From NCBI RefSeq assembly GCF_000376445.1, contig NZ_AQXI01000001.1, positions 1,210,962 through 1,274,961 of the forward strand: a stretch of DNA of 64,000 nucleotides, in the 5' to 3' direction. Position numbers and translations under genes: made by a program. The notes beneath the pieces were generated by a model. The model did not search any database. It saw only the letters and a list, made by a program, of their open reading frames with translations, and was not told where the DNA came from. Below, piece by piece: positions 14,741-23,911 of this stretch. Position 1 is the stretch's first letter; the number at the start of each line of letters is the position of its first letter. Source of the DNA: Haladaptatus paucihalophilus DX253. GTDB taxonomy: Archaea; Halobacteriota; Halobacteria; Halobacteriales; Haladaptataceae.

Positions 14741-16033
14741 CTACCGAACGATATACGGCCCGTTTCGCGTCCCGAAAACCAACGATTGTGGGCTGTTTTC
14801 GGTCGAATTACTGCCGGTCGACCTTGACCTCGAAGTTACACGACCGACCCGCAACCGGTAGTATTGTTTATTCTGCGACGGTTTCTTACGCGACCACTGT
14901 ATGATGGCATCCCCCTCCAGCGTGAACCCTTCTTCGAGCGAAACGTTCGACACACGAATCGCGGAACCGCCGTTCGTGACTTGAATGTCCTGTCCCACCG
15001 AATCGCCGTTGAGGCGCATGTTGCTCAACCGTGTGGTTGCCGCGGACTGTGCGCGAGCATAGATCAGTAAGTCGGTATACGGCCCGGTATCGAGCGGTGA
15101 GTAGGTCAAGTCGTTTGTGCCCTGATTGCTGTAAGTGACGATTTGGGACCGTGGATCGTACGTAAGCGTGAACGGACGGGTCTCGTTGTTTTGCCAGTCC
15201 TTGTTCGCTCGGTTTTTCGGGTTGTTGATCGTTGGACCCAGTCGGTGCTCTTTCACGCCGGACCCGTGTCCCCCGATACGCCCCTGCGCGATGAACGACT
15301 GCTGCATCCGAATCGAGTTGTACTCCTGTTGTGTGAGCGTCGTTATCGTGGGGTCGGACGTCTGTCCAGCCCCGGCCTGTAGCGATACCCGTGTCGTATC
15401 CACGTCGCTCCACCCGGCCGGGGAAACGCGCGAATTCAACGTGAGATCGAGGTCGAAGGCGAGGCGGTCGCCGTATGCGGCGGTCGAACCCGTCGGATAC
15501 TCCAACTCGAACACGAAATCGACCGGAGCCGACCCGAGTGGTGGAGAAAGCTGTATCGTCTGGTCGGGTTGTGTGGCGACCGTGCTGTACGACGCGAGCG
15601 AAGTGCTACTGCCGAAGAAGTAGCCGAGTAACGTCCCGTCCCGTTCGAGAGACGCCCTGAACTGTAGTTCGTCGTCGAGTTCGCCCCCGTCGGCGGGGGA
15701 CGTGTTCGACTCGTCGGGTTCCGTCGTCCCCTCGCCAGTCGTCACCGTCGATACGCCGAGGCTGATCGACTCGCCACCGATGCTCCCGTCGTTCGTGAGT
15801 TGTGTTTGGTGTGTGTACGAACCGCCGGAAGCGAGAACGAAGTCTCCCGCGGCAGGGATTCGGTCGGCATCGCCACCCTGGAGTTTAAGATCGAGATCAT
15901 CCTCGTCGGTCGATCCACCCGTCGAATCGGAGACGTCATATGTCGCGGTGCCCGTTCTCGTCATCGACCACGAATTGGCACCGACCGCGAATAGTTGGAG
16001 AGCGCGCCGTCTCGATAGCTTCCTCATCGTCAC
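14741..16033 (-). CDS. Secreted SipW-system surface protein (TasA-like start, choice-of-anchor-like C-terminal domain)
   Basis: A 430-residue exported protein starting MTMRKLSRRRALQLFAVGAN, a Tat/SipW-type signal with RRR. The region TATYDVSDSTGGSTDEDDLDLKL resembles the mature start of TasA/camelysin proteins. A second domain (about 240-375: SIRMQQSFIAQGRIGGHGSG, WQNNETRPFTLTYD, FTLEGDAII) looks like the secreted choice-of-anchor domains. The last ~50 residues are basic and Ser-rich and may be read-through past a broken end near the pseudogene. It is the last gene of the sipW operon. Confidence 0.7.
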   Translation of the reverse strand: MTMRKLSRRRALQLFAVGANSWSMTRTGTATYDVSDSTGGSTDEDDLDLKLQGGDADRIPAAGDFVLASGGSYTHQTQLTNDGSIGGESISLGVSTVTTGEGTTEPDESNTSPADGGELDDELQFRASLERDGTLLGYFFGSSTSLASYSTVATQPDQTIQLSPPLGSAPVDFVFELEYPTGSTAAYGDRLAFDLDLTLNSRVSPAGWSDVDTTRVSLQAGAGQTSDPTITTLTQQEYNSIRMQQSFIAQGRIGGHGSGVKEHRLGPTINNPKNRANKDWQNNETRPFTLTYDPRSQIVTYSNQGTNDLTYSPLDTGPYTDLLIYARAQSAATTRLSNMRLNGDSVGQDIQVTNGGSAIRVSNVSLEEGFTLEGDAIIQWSRKKPSQNKQYYRLRVGRVTSRSRSTGSNSTENSPQSLVFGTRNGPYIVR

Positions 16034-16085
16034 CCTGAGCGACTATGGAACCCAGATATTTGTTCCTTTCCCACTAAAATAGAAT

Positions 16086-16553
16086 CTACTCCATTTGGAT
16101 GAAAAAATACCCTGCACTACCGATGAGCACGCCACCAAGGACGATAGCGTAGAGATACGCACTACGCGAGAAAACCGGGTGAACCAGATAGCCGTATAGC
16201 GGAACCGATAGGACGACTTCGCCACGAATTTGGTCCCGATGGACGACGAAGGAATCCGGATACGTTCGAGCATCGCCTTTCGTCACGAATCCATCGGTCG
16301 TCTTCCGAACGATTCGATGAGTGATGAGTTCACCGTTCTGTACGAAGGTGATCGCATCCCCGGATTCGTAGTGGCTCGAGTCGTGTGTGTAAACCACGCT
16401 CCCGGGCTTGAGCGATGGCGTCATACTGCCGCTCAGGACGACATAGCTTCCCACGCCGGGCAACAGCGTGAACAGGATCTGTCCGACTATCGGGAGTAGG
16501 AGGATTCCGATAACGATCCAACCGAGTCGGGAGGGACGGAAGAACCTCATCAA
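16086..16553 (-). CDS. Signal peptidase I, SipW/ER type
   Basis: A 155-residue S26 peptidase with an N-terminal TM, the catalytic Ser43 in VLSGSMTPSLKPG, and His79 in ELITHRIV, the Ser/His arrangement of ER-type and SipW enzymes (no Lys). GFVTKGDA is box E. A C-terminal TM (YLYAIVLGGVLIGSAGYFF) follows. It sits between two genes for SipW-type exported proteins, so it is likely their dedicated processing enzyme. Confidence 0.88.
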   Translation of the reverse strand: MMRFFRPSRLGWIVIGILLLPIVGQILFTLLPGVGSYVVLSGSMTPSLKPGSVVYTHDSSHYESGDAITFVQNGELITHRIVRKTTDGFVTKGDARTYPDSFVVHRDQIRGEVVLSVPLYGYLVHPVFSRSAYLYAIVLGGVLIGSAGYFFIQME

Positions 16554-16600
16554 ACAGAATACGACTGCAACATATTTAAAATAAGTATGAGACTTTTCGA

Positions 16601-17296
16601 TTATTGGCTACTGTCCTGATTGAGCGTGAAGTTGACCGCGATGTCCACGCCGTCGGCCATCACGTCCTCGTCGGCTCCGGTCAGATTACCGGTCGTATCG
16701 GCACCGGTCCAGTACGCAGCGTTGTCGTTTGCGACTTCGAGGTCGAGAGTGAAGTACGTCGTACTCGAACCGTTCGGAGCGGGTGCTTGCAGATTGTCGA
16801 GCACGTTCGTCTGTTCGTTCACCTCTTGAAGGTCGACGTACCCGTTACCATTCGTGTCCGTCACGTTGGTCGTGATGTCGTTGAGGACGGTCCCCTGCGG
16901 GTTCTCGTACTGCATCGCCTGAACGCGAATGAGGCTCCCCGTCTCGGACGCGTTCAACTCGTTGGCGAGCTCGGAGTCGTTCGGTTCGGCGCGAAGGTCG
17001 TTTTCCGTATAGTTGAAGCCGATTTCGAGATGATCCGCCTCCGTCGAGCCTTCGTTCGTCAGCGCGTACGTGTGATTCACCTGGTCACCTGGTTGTGCAT
17101 TGATCAGGTTGAAATCCTCCGTTGTGCCATTCGCGCTGCCGTTAATTGCGAGATCCATCGTTCCTGCTTCGACCGTGTTCCCCGTGCTTGAGTCCGTGTC
17201 GCTCCAGAACGCCCATGTACCGACACCAGCGAGAATACCACCGACGATGACTACCAACGCGAGCGCAATTTTGGTTCTTCTGTTGTTTATTTCCAT
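16601..17296 (-). CDS. TasA/camelysin-like protein with SipW-dependent signal peptide
   Basis: A 231-residue exported protein. The N terminus has basic residues, a hydrophobic segment (IALALVVIVGGILAGVG) and then TWAFWSDTDSSTGNTVEAGTMDL, the hallmark of SipW substrates such as TasA (biofilm fibre) and CalY. The mature part is Asn/Thr/Asp-rich with several N-x-S/T sites. It is the first gene of the operon with sipW and a second secreted protein, suggesting an extracellular fibre or surface structure. Confidence 0.85.
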   Translation of the reverse strand: MEINNRRTKIALALVVIVGGILAGVGTWAFWSDTDSSTGNTVEAGTMDLAINGSANGTTEDFNLINAQPGDQVNHTYALTNEGSTEADHLEIGFNYTENDLRAEPNDSELANELNASETGSLIRVQAMQYENPQGTVLNDITTNVTDTNGNGYVDLQEVNEQTNVLDNLQAPAPNGSSTTYFTLDLEVANDNAAYWTGADTTGNLTGADEDVMADGVDIAVNFTLNQDSSQ

Positions 17297-17438
17297 CTCT
17301 GTAGTATATTACACAATGAACAGAGGGTTAAATCTTTTCTAGCTCAAATCATATTAATTATAATTATTCAAAAATATGCGAATATATATAGGAACGGAAC
17401 TGTGGTACGATGCGGGTCGAAGAGCGAAATTCCTCAGG
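17297..17438. promoter_or_regulatory. AT-rich promoter region and right margin of the sipW island
   Basis: This 142-base stretch is very AT-rich, particularly 17341-17395, and contains several TATA-like elements that could drive the leftward sipW operon. GC content rises sharply again from 17400 on, marking the right edge of the island. Confidence 0.5.
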
Positions 17439-17948
17439 TCAGAGTTCCCGCGCCGAATCCGGGTTCTCCACGTCCCACAGATATTCCGGTAAAAAGGCGT
17501 CCAAGTGGTCGATGATTTTGCGGTCGCTGGCGTTCATTCCCTCGCAGTGGTCCCACGCCGACTCGCGGATATCGACGTGCATCTCGCCGTTTTCCGTGCG
17601 AATCGAGACGGGGTAGACGAAACAGCGGGCGGGCTTCCAGCCGTTTTCGGCCTGCAACTCACAGAGGCCGTCCCCGCGGAGGAAGTGACAGGCACAGCCG
17701 TCTTCTGCGGTTTCGTCGTGGTCTTTCTCCTCGCGGCGCACGAAATCCTCGCAGCGGAACTCGGTAGTCGCATCGTTCAGGTCTGCGTGTTCTCCCAACT
17801 CGAAGAACTCGCGGTCGTACAGCATGACGCCGTGGTGGCAACACCACGTACAGCTATCGACGCACTCGAAGGTGAGGTCGGGGTCGAACTCCACGACCGC
17901 CTCGCGGCCCGGATGCACTTCGACGCGAACCGGAGTGTCTGCGCTCAC
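17439..17948 (-). CDS. YkgJ-family cysteine-cluster protein
   Basis: A 169-residue protein with the family's cysteine pattern: CVDSCTWCCHHGVMLYD, FRCEDFVRRE, GCACHFLRGDGLCEL and ARCFVYPVSI. These cysteines are expected to bind a metal or Fe-S cluster (CxxxCxxCC core). The function of the family is unclear. It ends just right of the sipW island, and a tiny gene overlaps its start by 4 bases. Confidence 0.85.
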   Translation of the reverse strand: MSADTPVRVEVHPGREAVVEFDPDLTFECVDSCTWCCHHGVMLYDREFFELGEHADLNDATTEFRCEDFVRREEKDHDETAEDGCACHFLRGDGLCELQAENGWKPARCFVYPVSIRTENGEMHVDIRESAWDHCEGMNASDRKIIDHLDAFLPEYLWDVENPDSAREL

Positions 17949-18064
17949 GTCCGCGCTTCGGTCGCGCTCGCGGAAAGGTCATCCGATTTCGGCCGCCACG
18001 CCGTCAGCGTCTCCTCGTACGCCACGTCGGTTCGTTCGAAGCGCCGCTCGACGTACTCGTCCAT
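17945..18064 (-). CDS. Small 39-residue protein upstream of the YkgJ gene
   Basis: The frame MDEYVERRFERTDVAYEETL... is charged and overlaps the YkgJ start with ATGA (17945-17948), suggesting translational coupling. The in-frame extension further upstream is basic and low-quality, so the start at 18064 is chosen. There is no homology I recognise. It could also be a chance frame. Confidence 0.4.
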   Translation of the reverse strand: MDEYVERRFERTDVAYEETLTAWRPKSDDLSASATEART

Positions 18065-18236
18065 CGTTTCGATGATTTGGTCGTCGGAACGAAAGTCCTT
18101 TTGGAGGGACAGACACCGAATCCGAGAGATGAGCGTTATTTGATAATCCGTCTCCCCCCTCCGTTTAGATACACACCATACGACCGCCGTGGTGCTGTGT
18201 TTGGGGCCGTTTCCCGGACGCCGATAACGGTAATAA

Positions 18237-18244
18237 TTTAAATA
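18237..18244 (+). promoter_or_regulatory. TATA element of hemAT
   Basis: TTTAAATA lies 20-27 bases before the ATG at 18264, the distance expected for a leaderless haloarchaeal transcript. Confidence 0.6.
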
Positions 18245-18263
18245 CTTGACCACAGTACACGCC

Positions 18264-19832
18264 ATGAACAGCACAGGCGACGTGTTCGGGAACTCCGAAC
18301 TCGGGAAACGGGTCGATATCGACGCGCAACTCGACGAGATGGGTCTCGATATGGAAGAGATAGAGCGACGGAAGTCGTTTCTCGGCCTCGACGCGGAGGA
18401 CGTCAGCCGACTGTCCGCCCTCCGCCCGACGTTCGAAGCCAACCGCGGGACGGTGGCCGACCAATTTTACGAGAATTTGCAGGAACACGAGGAGACACAC
18501 GAAATACTCGCGAACTCCACGCGCGGTATCGAATCGCTAAAATCGACACAGGGGGAGTACCTCGTCACCCTCGCCGACGCGACCTACGACGAGGAGTACG
18601 TCCGAAACCGGGCGCGAATCGGAAAGCTCCACGACATGCTGGACATGCCGTTGAACCACTACATCGGTCAGTACAGCATCTACTACGACCTCATCGGGTG
18701 TCTGTTGAAAGAGCGACTGGAGGATGACCTCGAAGCGACGATTCGAGAGCACGTCTCGCCCGCGGCGACCGACGGCGGGCAACTCGCCGGGACCACGACC
18801 GACGTGGACGAACTCGTCTCCGAGGTCCGGGAGTCGGCACACGAGCGCTTCGAGGACATGCTCTCGGTGCTCCGCGTGCTCAACCTCGACATGCAGATAG
18901 CGGCGGACACCTACGTCCACTCGCACAGCCAGCAGATGAAAGAGGAGATAGAGCGCTCGCGCACCCTTCGGGAGTCGACCGAAGAGCACGTTCTCGACGC
19001 ACACGAGTCCGCCGCCGACGTCGCCGAGAGCTCCGTCGAAATCAACCAACTCACCGAGGAGCAGTCGGAGAACATGGAGCGAATCGCCAGCGAAGTGTCC
19101 ACCCAGAGCGCCACGGTCGAGGAGATCGCCGCCAGCGCGAACGAAGTGGAACAGAAGAGCCGCGAATCCCAGGAACTCGCCGAGGAGGGGAAGAAACTCG
19201 GCCAGCGCGCGATCAGCGCGACCGAATCCACCGAGGACGCCCGCGAGAGCATGGTGGACGACGCGGAGGAACTCCAGAACGCGGTCAGCGAAATCGGCGA
19301 CGCGGTGCGGATGATAAACGACGTCGCGGACCAGACGAACCTCCTCGCGTTGAACGCCTCCATCGAGGCGGCGCGCGCCGGAGAGGCTGGCGACGGGTTC
19401 GCCGTCGTCGCCGAGGAAGTCAAATCGCTCGCCGAGGAGTCGAAGGCTCGGGCCGCCGAAATCGAGGCGATGGGCGAACGCATCGAGAACCGAACCGAGA
19501 GCACGCTCGACAGCCTCGGCGAGAGCGAAGCCTCCATCTCCGAAACGGTCACCGCCGTCCAGCGGACCAGTGAAAAGCTCGAACGAATCGTGGACTCGGC
19601 CACGGAAACCGCGGTCGGCATGGAGCAGATTACCGCCGCGACGGACGAGCAGGCGTCGAGCACCCAGGAGGTTGCGACCATGATCGACGAGGCGGCGGAG
19701 ACGTCCGCCCGTATCTCGACCGAGGTGTCGTCCATCGCGGAGACGAACGAGCAACAGGCACGGACCATCGAGGAATTGGACGAAATCGTCGCCAATCTCG
19801 GGAAAGAAGAGAGCGATATCGGACGAATCTGA
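18264..19832 (+). CDS. hemAT: HemAT-type globin-coupled aerotaxis transducer
   Basis: A 522-residue soluble transducer. Residues 30-185 form a globin-coupled sensor: [11 protein letters not shown] contains the proximal heme ligand His123, followed by [15 protein letters not shown]. The C-terminal half is a methyl-accepting coiled coil with the conserved signalling tip [37 protein letters not shown] (split here over two heptads). It senses oxygen and signals to CheA. I prefer the ATG at 18264 over the TTG at 18246 because of the TATA spacing. No che genes are adjacent. Confidence 0.94.
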   Translation: MNSTGDVFGNSELGKRVDIDAQLDEMGLDMEEIERRKSFLGLDAEDVSRLSALRPTFEANRGTVADQFYENLQEHEETHEILANSTRGIESLKSTQGEYLVTLADATYDEEYVRNRARIGKLHDMLDMPLNHYIGQYSIYYDLIGCLLKERLEDDLEATIREHVSPAATDGGQLAGTTTDVDELVSEVRESAHERFEDMLSVLRVLNLDMQIAADTYVHSHSQQMKEEIERSRTLRESTEEHVLDAHESAADVAESSVEINQLTEEQSENMERIASEVSTQSATVEEIAASANEVEQKSRESQELAEEGKKLGQRAISATESTEDARESMVDDAEELQNAVSEIGDAVRMINDVADQTNLLALNASIEAARAGEAGDGFAVVAEEVKSLAEESKARAAEIEAMGERIENRTESTLDSLGESEASISETVTAVQRTSEKLERIVDSATETAVGMEQITAATDEQASSTQEVATMIDEAAETSARISTEVSSIAETNEQQARTIEELDEIVANLGKEESDIGRI

Positions 19833-19878
19833 GGACGGACGACCCCGAACGACGGGTGAGAAGAAACGAACCGACCGA

Positions 19879-22554
19879 CTAGCCTGTGTTTTTCATTCCG
19901 GCCGCGACACCCGTGACGGTCAGCCGGAGGGTCCGGCGCTCCGTCTCGGTGAGGTGTGACTGGCGAAGCAGACGCACTTGGAGGAGGTTGAGCGGGTCCA
20001 CGTAGGGGTTCCGTCGGTCGAGGCTCTCTCGAAGCCACTCGCGCGAGAGGAGGTCGTCGCGTCCGGTGATGTCCAAGACGAGTTCGGCGGAACGCTCGTA
20101 CTCCGCTTCCAGTTCGGGGAAGAACTGCTCGCGCAACTTGGGCGACGCGAGGTCGGCGTACTCAGCCGTGATTTCGAGGTCGGTTCGGGCGAGCGCCATC
20201 GCGGCGTTGTCGATGGTCGTGCGGAAGAACGGCCACTCCTCGTACATCTCCCGGAGGGTTTCGACGTCGCCGTAGGCATCCAATCCCTTGGCGAGCGAGT
20301 ACCACCCGGGGAGGATACACCGGCTCTGGGTCCACGAGAACACCCACGGAATCGCGCGGAGGTCCTCCACGGTTCGCTCGCCGGAGCGGGAGGCGGGCCG
20401 AGACCCGAGGTTCAGGTCCTCGATGACGGTTATCGGCGTCGTCTCCTCGAAGTACGAGACGAAGCCGTCCGATTCGAGCAGGTCGCGGTAGGCGTCGCGG
20501 GCGGCGTCGGCGGCGACGTCCATCGCCTCGACCCACTCGTCGGGAATCGTCTCCTCGTCGTCCTCCAAGGCGGCGTACCGGGCACGAATCTGAGCGTCCA
20601 GCATCTGTTCGACGTTCCGCTCCGCGATGACGGGGTTGGCGTACTTCTCCGCGATGGCCTCGCCCTGTTCGGTGAACTTGACCTGTCCCGAGACGGTTTC
20701 GCGGGGGAGCGCCAGCAGCGCCTCGTTCATCGGGCCGCCGCCGCGGGAAATCGACCCGCCGCGGCCGTGGAACAGGCGGAGGGTGACGTCGTACTCCTCG
20801 GTGATTTCGGCGAGTCGTTTCTGATTCCGATAGAGGCTCCAGTTGGCGGCCAAAAAGCCGTTCTCCTTGTTCGAATCGGAGTACCCGAGCATGATTTCCT
20901 GCGTCCCGCCGCGCGCTTCGAGCGCCGCGGCGTAGGCCTCGTTCTCGAACAGGGTGCCGACGATGCGCCGTGCGCCCGAGAGCGCGTACTCGGTTTCGAG
21001 CAGTGGAACCACGTCGAGGCCGGAGTAGCCCGGCAGGTCAACGATTCCGGCTTGATCCGCGAGGAACAGCACTTCGAGGACGTGGCTCGCCTCCTCGGTC
21101 ATGCTGATGCAGTACGTGTCGATGGTCTCCGCGCCGTACTCGCGTTGCCAGTCGGCCGTCTCCGAAAAGAGGGTCAGAACCCGACTCGCGGTCTCGGAGA
21201 GGCCTTCGGTGTCGAGGTCGATGATGGGTTCGTCCTGCAGGATGGCGTCGGTCAACAGTTCGACCCGTTCGTCCTCGCTCATCGAATCGTAGTCGAAGCC
21301 CTCGCGGGCCAGCGCCTCCGCGATTGCCGTTGTGTGGTTTTCCTGGTGGTCGCGCAAATCGAGCGCGGCGAGCGAAAATCCGAAGGTTTCGACGCGGCGG
21401 CGAAGGGGTTCGACTTCCGTTTCGACGACGCTCTCCGCGCCGTCCTTCCGAAGGCTGTCCGCGATGGCGTCCACGTCCGCGAGGAGTTCCTCGGCGTCGT
21501 GGTATCCGCCGGGTCGAACGTCGCCAACGCGGTCGATCCGCTCGCGCATCAACGCGAGTTTCTGGCGGTACGGTTCCTCCGGGTAGCGGTCCGTCACGCG
21601 CTCCGCGATGGTGGGGAGTTGTTCGCGGTCCGTGTCGAGGCTCGAATCGAACAGAGCGCTCGTCTCGATTCGGTCGCCGTCCTGACTGAGGACGCCGGAC
21701 AGTCGCTTCAGTTCGTCGCGGTAGCGCTCCAACACGACGTCGCGCTGGCGGTCGAGGGTTTCGGCGGTCACCTCCGGCGTGACGTGGGGGTTGCCGTCGC
21801 GGTCGCTCCCGGCCCACGACCGGAAGCCGAACAGCTTCGGCACGTCCACGTCGAACTCCTCGCCGACGGTGTGGTCGAGTTCGTCGTACACGTCGCCCAC
21901 GATGTCGAAGAGAACGTTTTCGAGGTACCAGAGGACGTTTCGCGCCTCGTCCGCCACCTCCGGGCGGCGCTTTCTGACCTGCCGCGTCTCCCAGAGGCCG
22001 GTCACTTCGCTCTCCAATCGGCGTTCGAGTTGATTCCGCTCGCGGTCGGTGAGCCTTCGTTCGTCGAGTTCCGAGAGCAGGGTTTCGACGGAGCGGAGTT
22101 TCGCCTTGACCGTCTTCCTGCGCGCCTCGGTCGGGTGTGCGGTGAAGGTCGGAACGACGTTGACGTCCTCCAACACTCGTTCGACGGTTTCGGGGTCCGC
22201 GTCGGCCTCGGCGAGGGTTTCGGCGGTCGCGCGGAGGCTGTCTTCGAGCGTTCCCTCCTGCGTCCCCTCGCGGATGGCGCGCACACGCTGTCGCTCCTCG
22301 GCGAGGTTGATGAGTTCGAAGTAGGTGGCGAACGCTCGTGCGACGTGACCAGCCAGTTCGGGCGATAAGTCGGCCACTTCGTCGCGGAGGACGGCGCGGG
22401 ACTCCGCGTCCCCGCGTCGGTAGTCGATGGAACCGGTTCGAACCGTCTCGACGGACTCGAACGCCTCTCGAGAGGCCAGCCGCGACAGTACGTCGCCGAG
22501 CAACCCGCCGAGTTCGCGGACGTCCTGTCGAACGTCCCGGGTATGCAATCGCAT
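19879..22554 (-). CDS. ppc: Phosphoenolpyruvate carboxylase
   Basis: An 891-residue bacterial-type PEPC, full length. The catalytic His140 is in FTAHPTEARRKTVK. The later motifs LGYSDSNKENGFLAANW and FHGRGGSISRGGGP and the C-terminal TVTGVAAGMKNTG are intact. It carboxylates PEP to oxaloacetate to refill the TCA cycle. It is convergent with hemAT and monocistronic. Confidence 0.96.
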   Translation of the reverse strand: MRLHTRDVRQDVRELGGLLGDVLSRLASREAFESVETVRTGSIDYRRGDAESRAVLRDEVADLSPELAGHVARAFATYFELINLAEERQRVRAIREGTQEGTLEDSLRATAETLAEADADPETVERVLEDVNVVPTFTAHPTEARRKTVKAKLRSVETLLSELDERRLTDRERNQLERRLESEVTGLWETRQVRKRRPEVADEARNVLWYLENVLFDIVGDVYDELDHTVGEEFDVDVPKLFGFRSWAGSDRDGNPHVTPEVTAETLDRQRDVVLERYRDELKRLSGVLSQDGDRIETSALFDSSLDTDREQLPTIAERVTDRYPEEPYRQKLALMRERIDRVGDVRPGGYHDAEELLADVDAIADSLRKDGAESVVETEVEPLRRRVETFGFSLAALDLRDHQENHTTAIAEALAREGFDYDSMSEDERVELLTDAILQDEPIIDLDTEGLSETASRVLTLFSETADWQREYGAETIDTYCISMTEEASHVLEVLFLADQAGIVDLPGYSGLDVVPLLETEYALSGARRIVGTLFENEAYAAALEARGGTQEIMLGYSDSNKENGFLAANWSLYRNQKRLAEITEEYDVTLRLFHGRGGSISRGGGPMNEALLALPRETVSGQVKFTEQGEAIAEKYANPVIAERNVEQMLDAQIRARYAALEDDEETIPDEWVEAMDVAADAARDAYRDLLESDGFVSYFEETTPITVIEDLNLGSRPASRSGERTVEDLRAIPWVFSWTQSRCILPGWYSLAKGLDAYGDVETLREMYEEWPFFRTTIDNAAMALARTDLEITAEYADLASPKLREQFFPELEAEYERSAELVLDITGRDDLLSREWLRESLDRRNPYVDPLNLLQVRLLRQSHLTETERRTLRLTVTGVAAGMKNTG

Positions 22555-22627
22555 ACCAGAGGGTCGGGGTCACGCCACGTAAAACGTCGGTCTGCGGGTA
22601 AAATATGCGAAGTGTTTTGAACGATAA

Positions 22628-22957
22628 TTAATTGTATTCGCGCCAGCGATAGCCGCACTCCTTACATTTGAAAAATCGCGTCGGCGGTTCGTCTGCGGAG
22701 CCGGTCTGTTTGATGGTGTACCACGCGACGCCGTGGCCGCACTCCTCACAGGTGACGTCGTTCGCCGTCGGTTTCCCCTCGAAATTCGCGCCCTCCTCGG
22801 TTTCGATGACGTCGGAATCGTCCTGCGCTTCGGTGGAGACGAACTCGGCGGCGCGCTCCTCGTCCTTCGCCACCGTCGCCTGACAGTCGTCGTTCGTACA
22901 GACCATCTTCGACCCCATCGACCGCATCATGGAACCGCATTCGTCGCAAAATTGCAT
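22628..22957 (-). CDS. tfs: Transcription factor S (TFS), RNA polymerase cleavage factor
   Basis: A 109-residue protein with two zinc ribbons. The N-terminal ribbon uses C4, C7, C20 and C25 (MQFCDECGSMM). The C-terminal TFIIS-like ribbon uses C70, C73, C98 and C101, with the catalytic acidic pair in SADEP (D89/E90) that reaches the polymerase active site. It rescues backtracked transcription complexes. The ATG at 22957 is chosen because MQFCDECG is the conserved start. Confidence 0.93.
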   Translation of the reverse strand: MQFCDECGSMMRSMGSKMVCTNDDCQATVAKDEERAAEFVSTEAQDDSDVIETEEGANFEGKPTANDVTCEECGHGVAWYTIKQTGSADEPPTRFFKCKECGYRWREYN

Positions 22958-23010
22958 ACCCCGGCTTGGATGCGGAGCGTGAAAAGCGCCACGTACCGAT
23001 TCGGGAAGCG

Positions 23011-23017
23011 TTATTTT
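23011..23017 (+). promoter_or_regulatory. TATA element of the Tat lipoprotein gene
   Basis: TTATTTT is 25-31 bases upstream of the ATG at 23042, consistent with a leaderless transcript. Confidence 0.45.
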
Positions 23018-23041
23018 CGTGGGATACATCAACCCAGTGAG

Positions 23042-23497
23042 ATGACCTCTGACCTATCGAGACGAACGCTGCTCGCCGCGGGAGCGGGTTTGGCGGTCAC
23101 CGGACTCGCGGGGTGTTCCGGTGCGAACAGTTCGTCGAGCGCCGACTGTGAAACGACCGCCGTCGCACACGGCGATGGAAAAATCCTGCAATCGGTGTCC
23201 GCCGTCCCCGAAGACGGGCGCGTGCTCCTCTCCGTTTCGTTTTCGAACGGCAAGCAAGCGTCCACCGACCGGCTTCGGGTGTACGATTCGTCGGGCGACC
23301 TCGAATACGAGATTCCGACCGGGAAGCGGCGGAACTATCTCCAAACCATCGGCCCGCGGCCACAGCACGGGCGGCTTCGAGTCGTCTCGATGAAAAACGG
23401 CGAAGAAACCGACGAGCTCGTCGTGGACTTCAACTGCTGGGTAGACGAGGACTCCGCCTTCGCACCGGAAACTACGGGCGACGCGACGGAATCGTAG
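23042..23497 (+). CDS. Tat-exported lipoprotein of unknown function
   Basis: A 151-residue protein. The signal MTSDLSRRTLLAAGAGLAV carries the twin-arginine motif SRRTLL, followed by the lipobox LAGC (Cys at about 27), so it should be exported folded and lipid-anchored on the cell surface. The mature domain is a small beta-rich module (RVLLSVSFSNGKQ, DSSGDLEYEIPTGKRRNYLQ) of unknown role. Two further Cys (in ADCETT and FNCWVD) may form a disulfide. Confidence 0.8.
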   Translation: MTSDLSRRTLLAAGAGLAVTGLAGCSGANSSSSADCETTAVAHGDGKILQSVSAVPEDGRVLLSVSFSNGKQASTDRLRVYDSSGDLEYEIPTGKRRNYLQTIGPRPQHGRLRVVSMKNGEETDELVVDFNCWVDEDSAFAPETTGDATES

Positions 23498-23509
23498 CGA
23501 CTCTCGCGG

Positions 23510-23911
23510 TCATCCGCTCCCCGTGTCGAGGTTGTCCTCGTCGGCGACCATGGGACAGTCGGCCACCCGGAAGTGGTCGGTGTCGGGCATCGACAGGATG
23601 TCCGTTCCCTCGTGGGTACAGTGGAGGGACGGCGGGTCGCCGACGTGCGGACAACCGTGGCAGGTCGCTTTCGGAATCGTGCGAACGTCGCGGTCGTCCC
23701 GACCCGCCTCTCGGGGGGCGCTCACGACGAGTTCGCCGCTGTCCTCGCGCAGCAGGTCCGCCCAGAGTTCGTCGGTATCGATGTCGCCGACGTTCTCCTC
23801 TCGAAAGGCATCATCGACCGACGTGGACTTTCGCTTCCTGCGCTCCTCGATGTCGGCGGCGAGGTCGGCGAGGGGTTCGTCCCGGTCGTCCTCGGGCGGT
23901 CGGTCGCTCAC
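23510..23911 (-). CDS. Conserved haloarchaeal Cys-containing protein
   Basis: A 133-residue acidic protein. The N-terminal third is charged and probably disordered (DEPLADLAADIEERRKRKS); the C-terminal part has four Cys in CHGCPHVGDPPSLHCTHEG and VADCPMV, which could bind zinc or a cluster. It overlaps the upstream coiled-coil/zinc-ribbon gene by 4 bases, so the two products probably act together. No function is known to me. Confidence 0.75.
   Translation of the reverse strand: MSDRPPEDDRDEPLADLAADIEERRKRKSTSVDDAFREENVGDIDTDELWADLLREDSGELVVSAPREAGRDDRDVRTIPKATCHGCPHVGDPPSLHCTHEGTDILSMPDTDHFRVADCPMVADEDNLDTGSG

Noticed and set aside
17401-17430. Short YDAGR-like reading that resembles YDTGR of the broken thioesterase, as possible right-hand half
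   Set aside because: Only about five residues match and nothing downstream resembles the rest of the enzyme; chance is more likely.
14725-17438. Insertion sequence or integrase in the sipW island
   Set aside because: No transposase or recombinase frame and no clear terminal inverted repeats were seen, so no mobile element is called.
19978-22368. 796-codon plus-strand frame opposite ppc
   Set aside because: Antisense shadow of a full-length PEP carboxylase.
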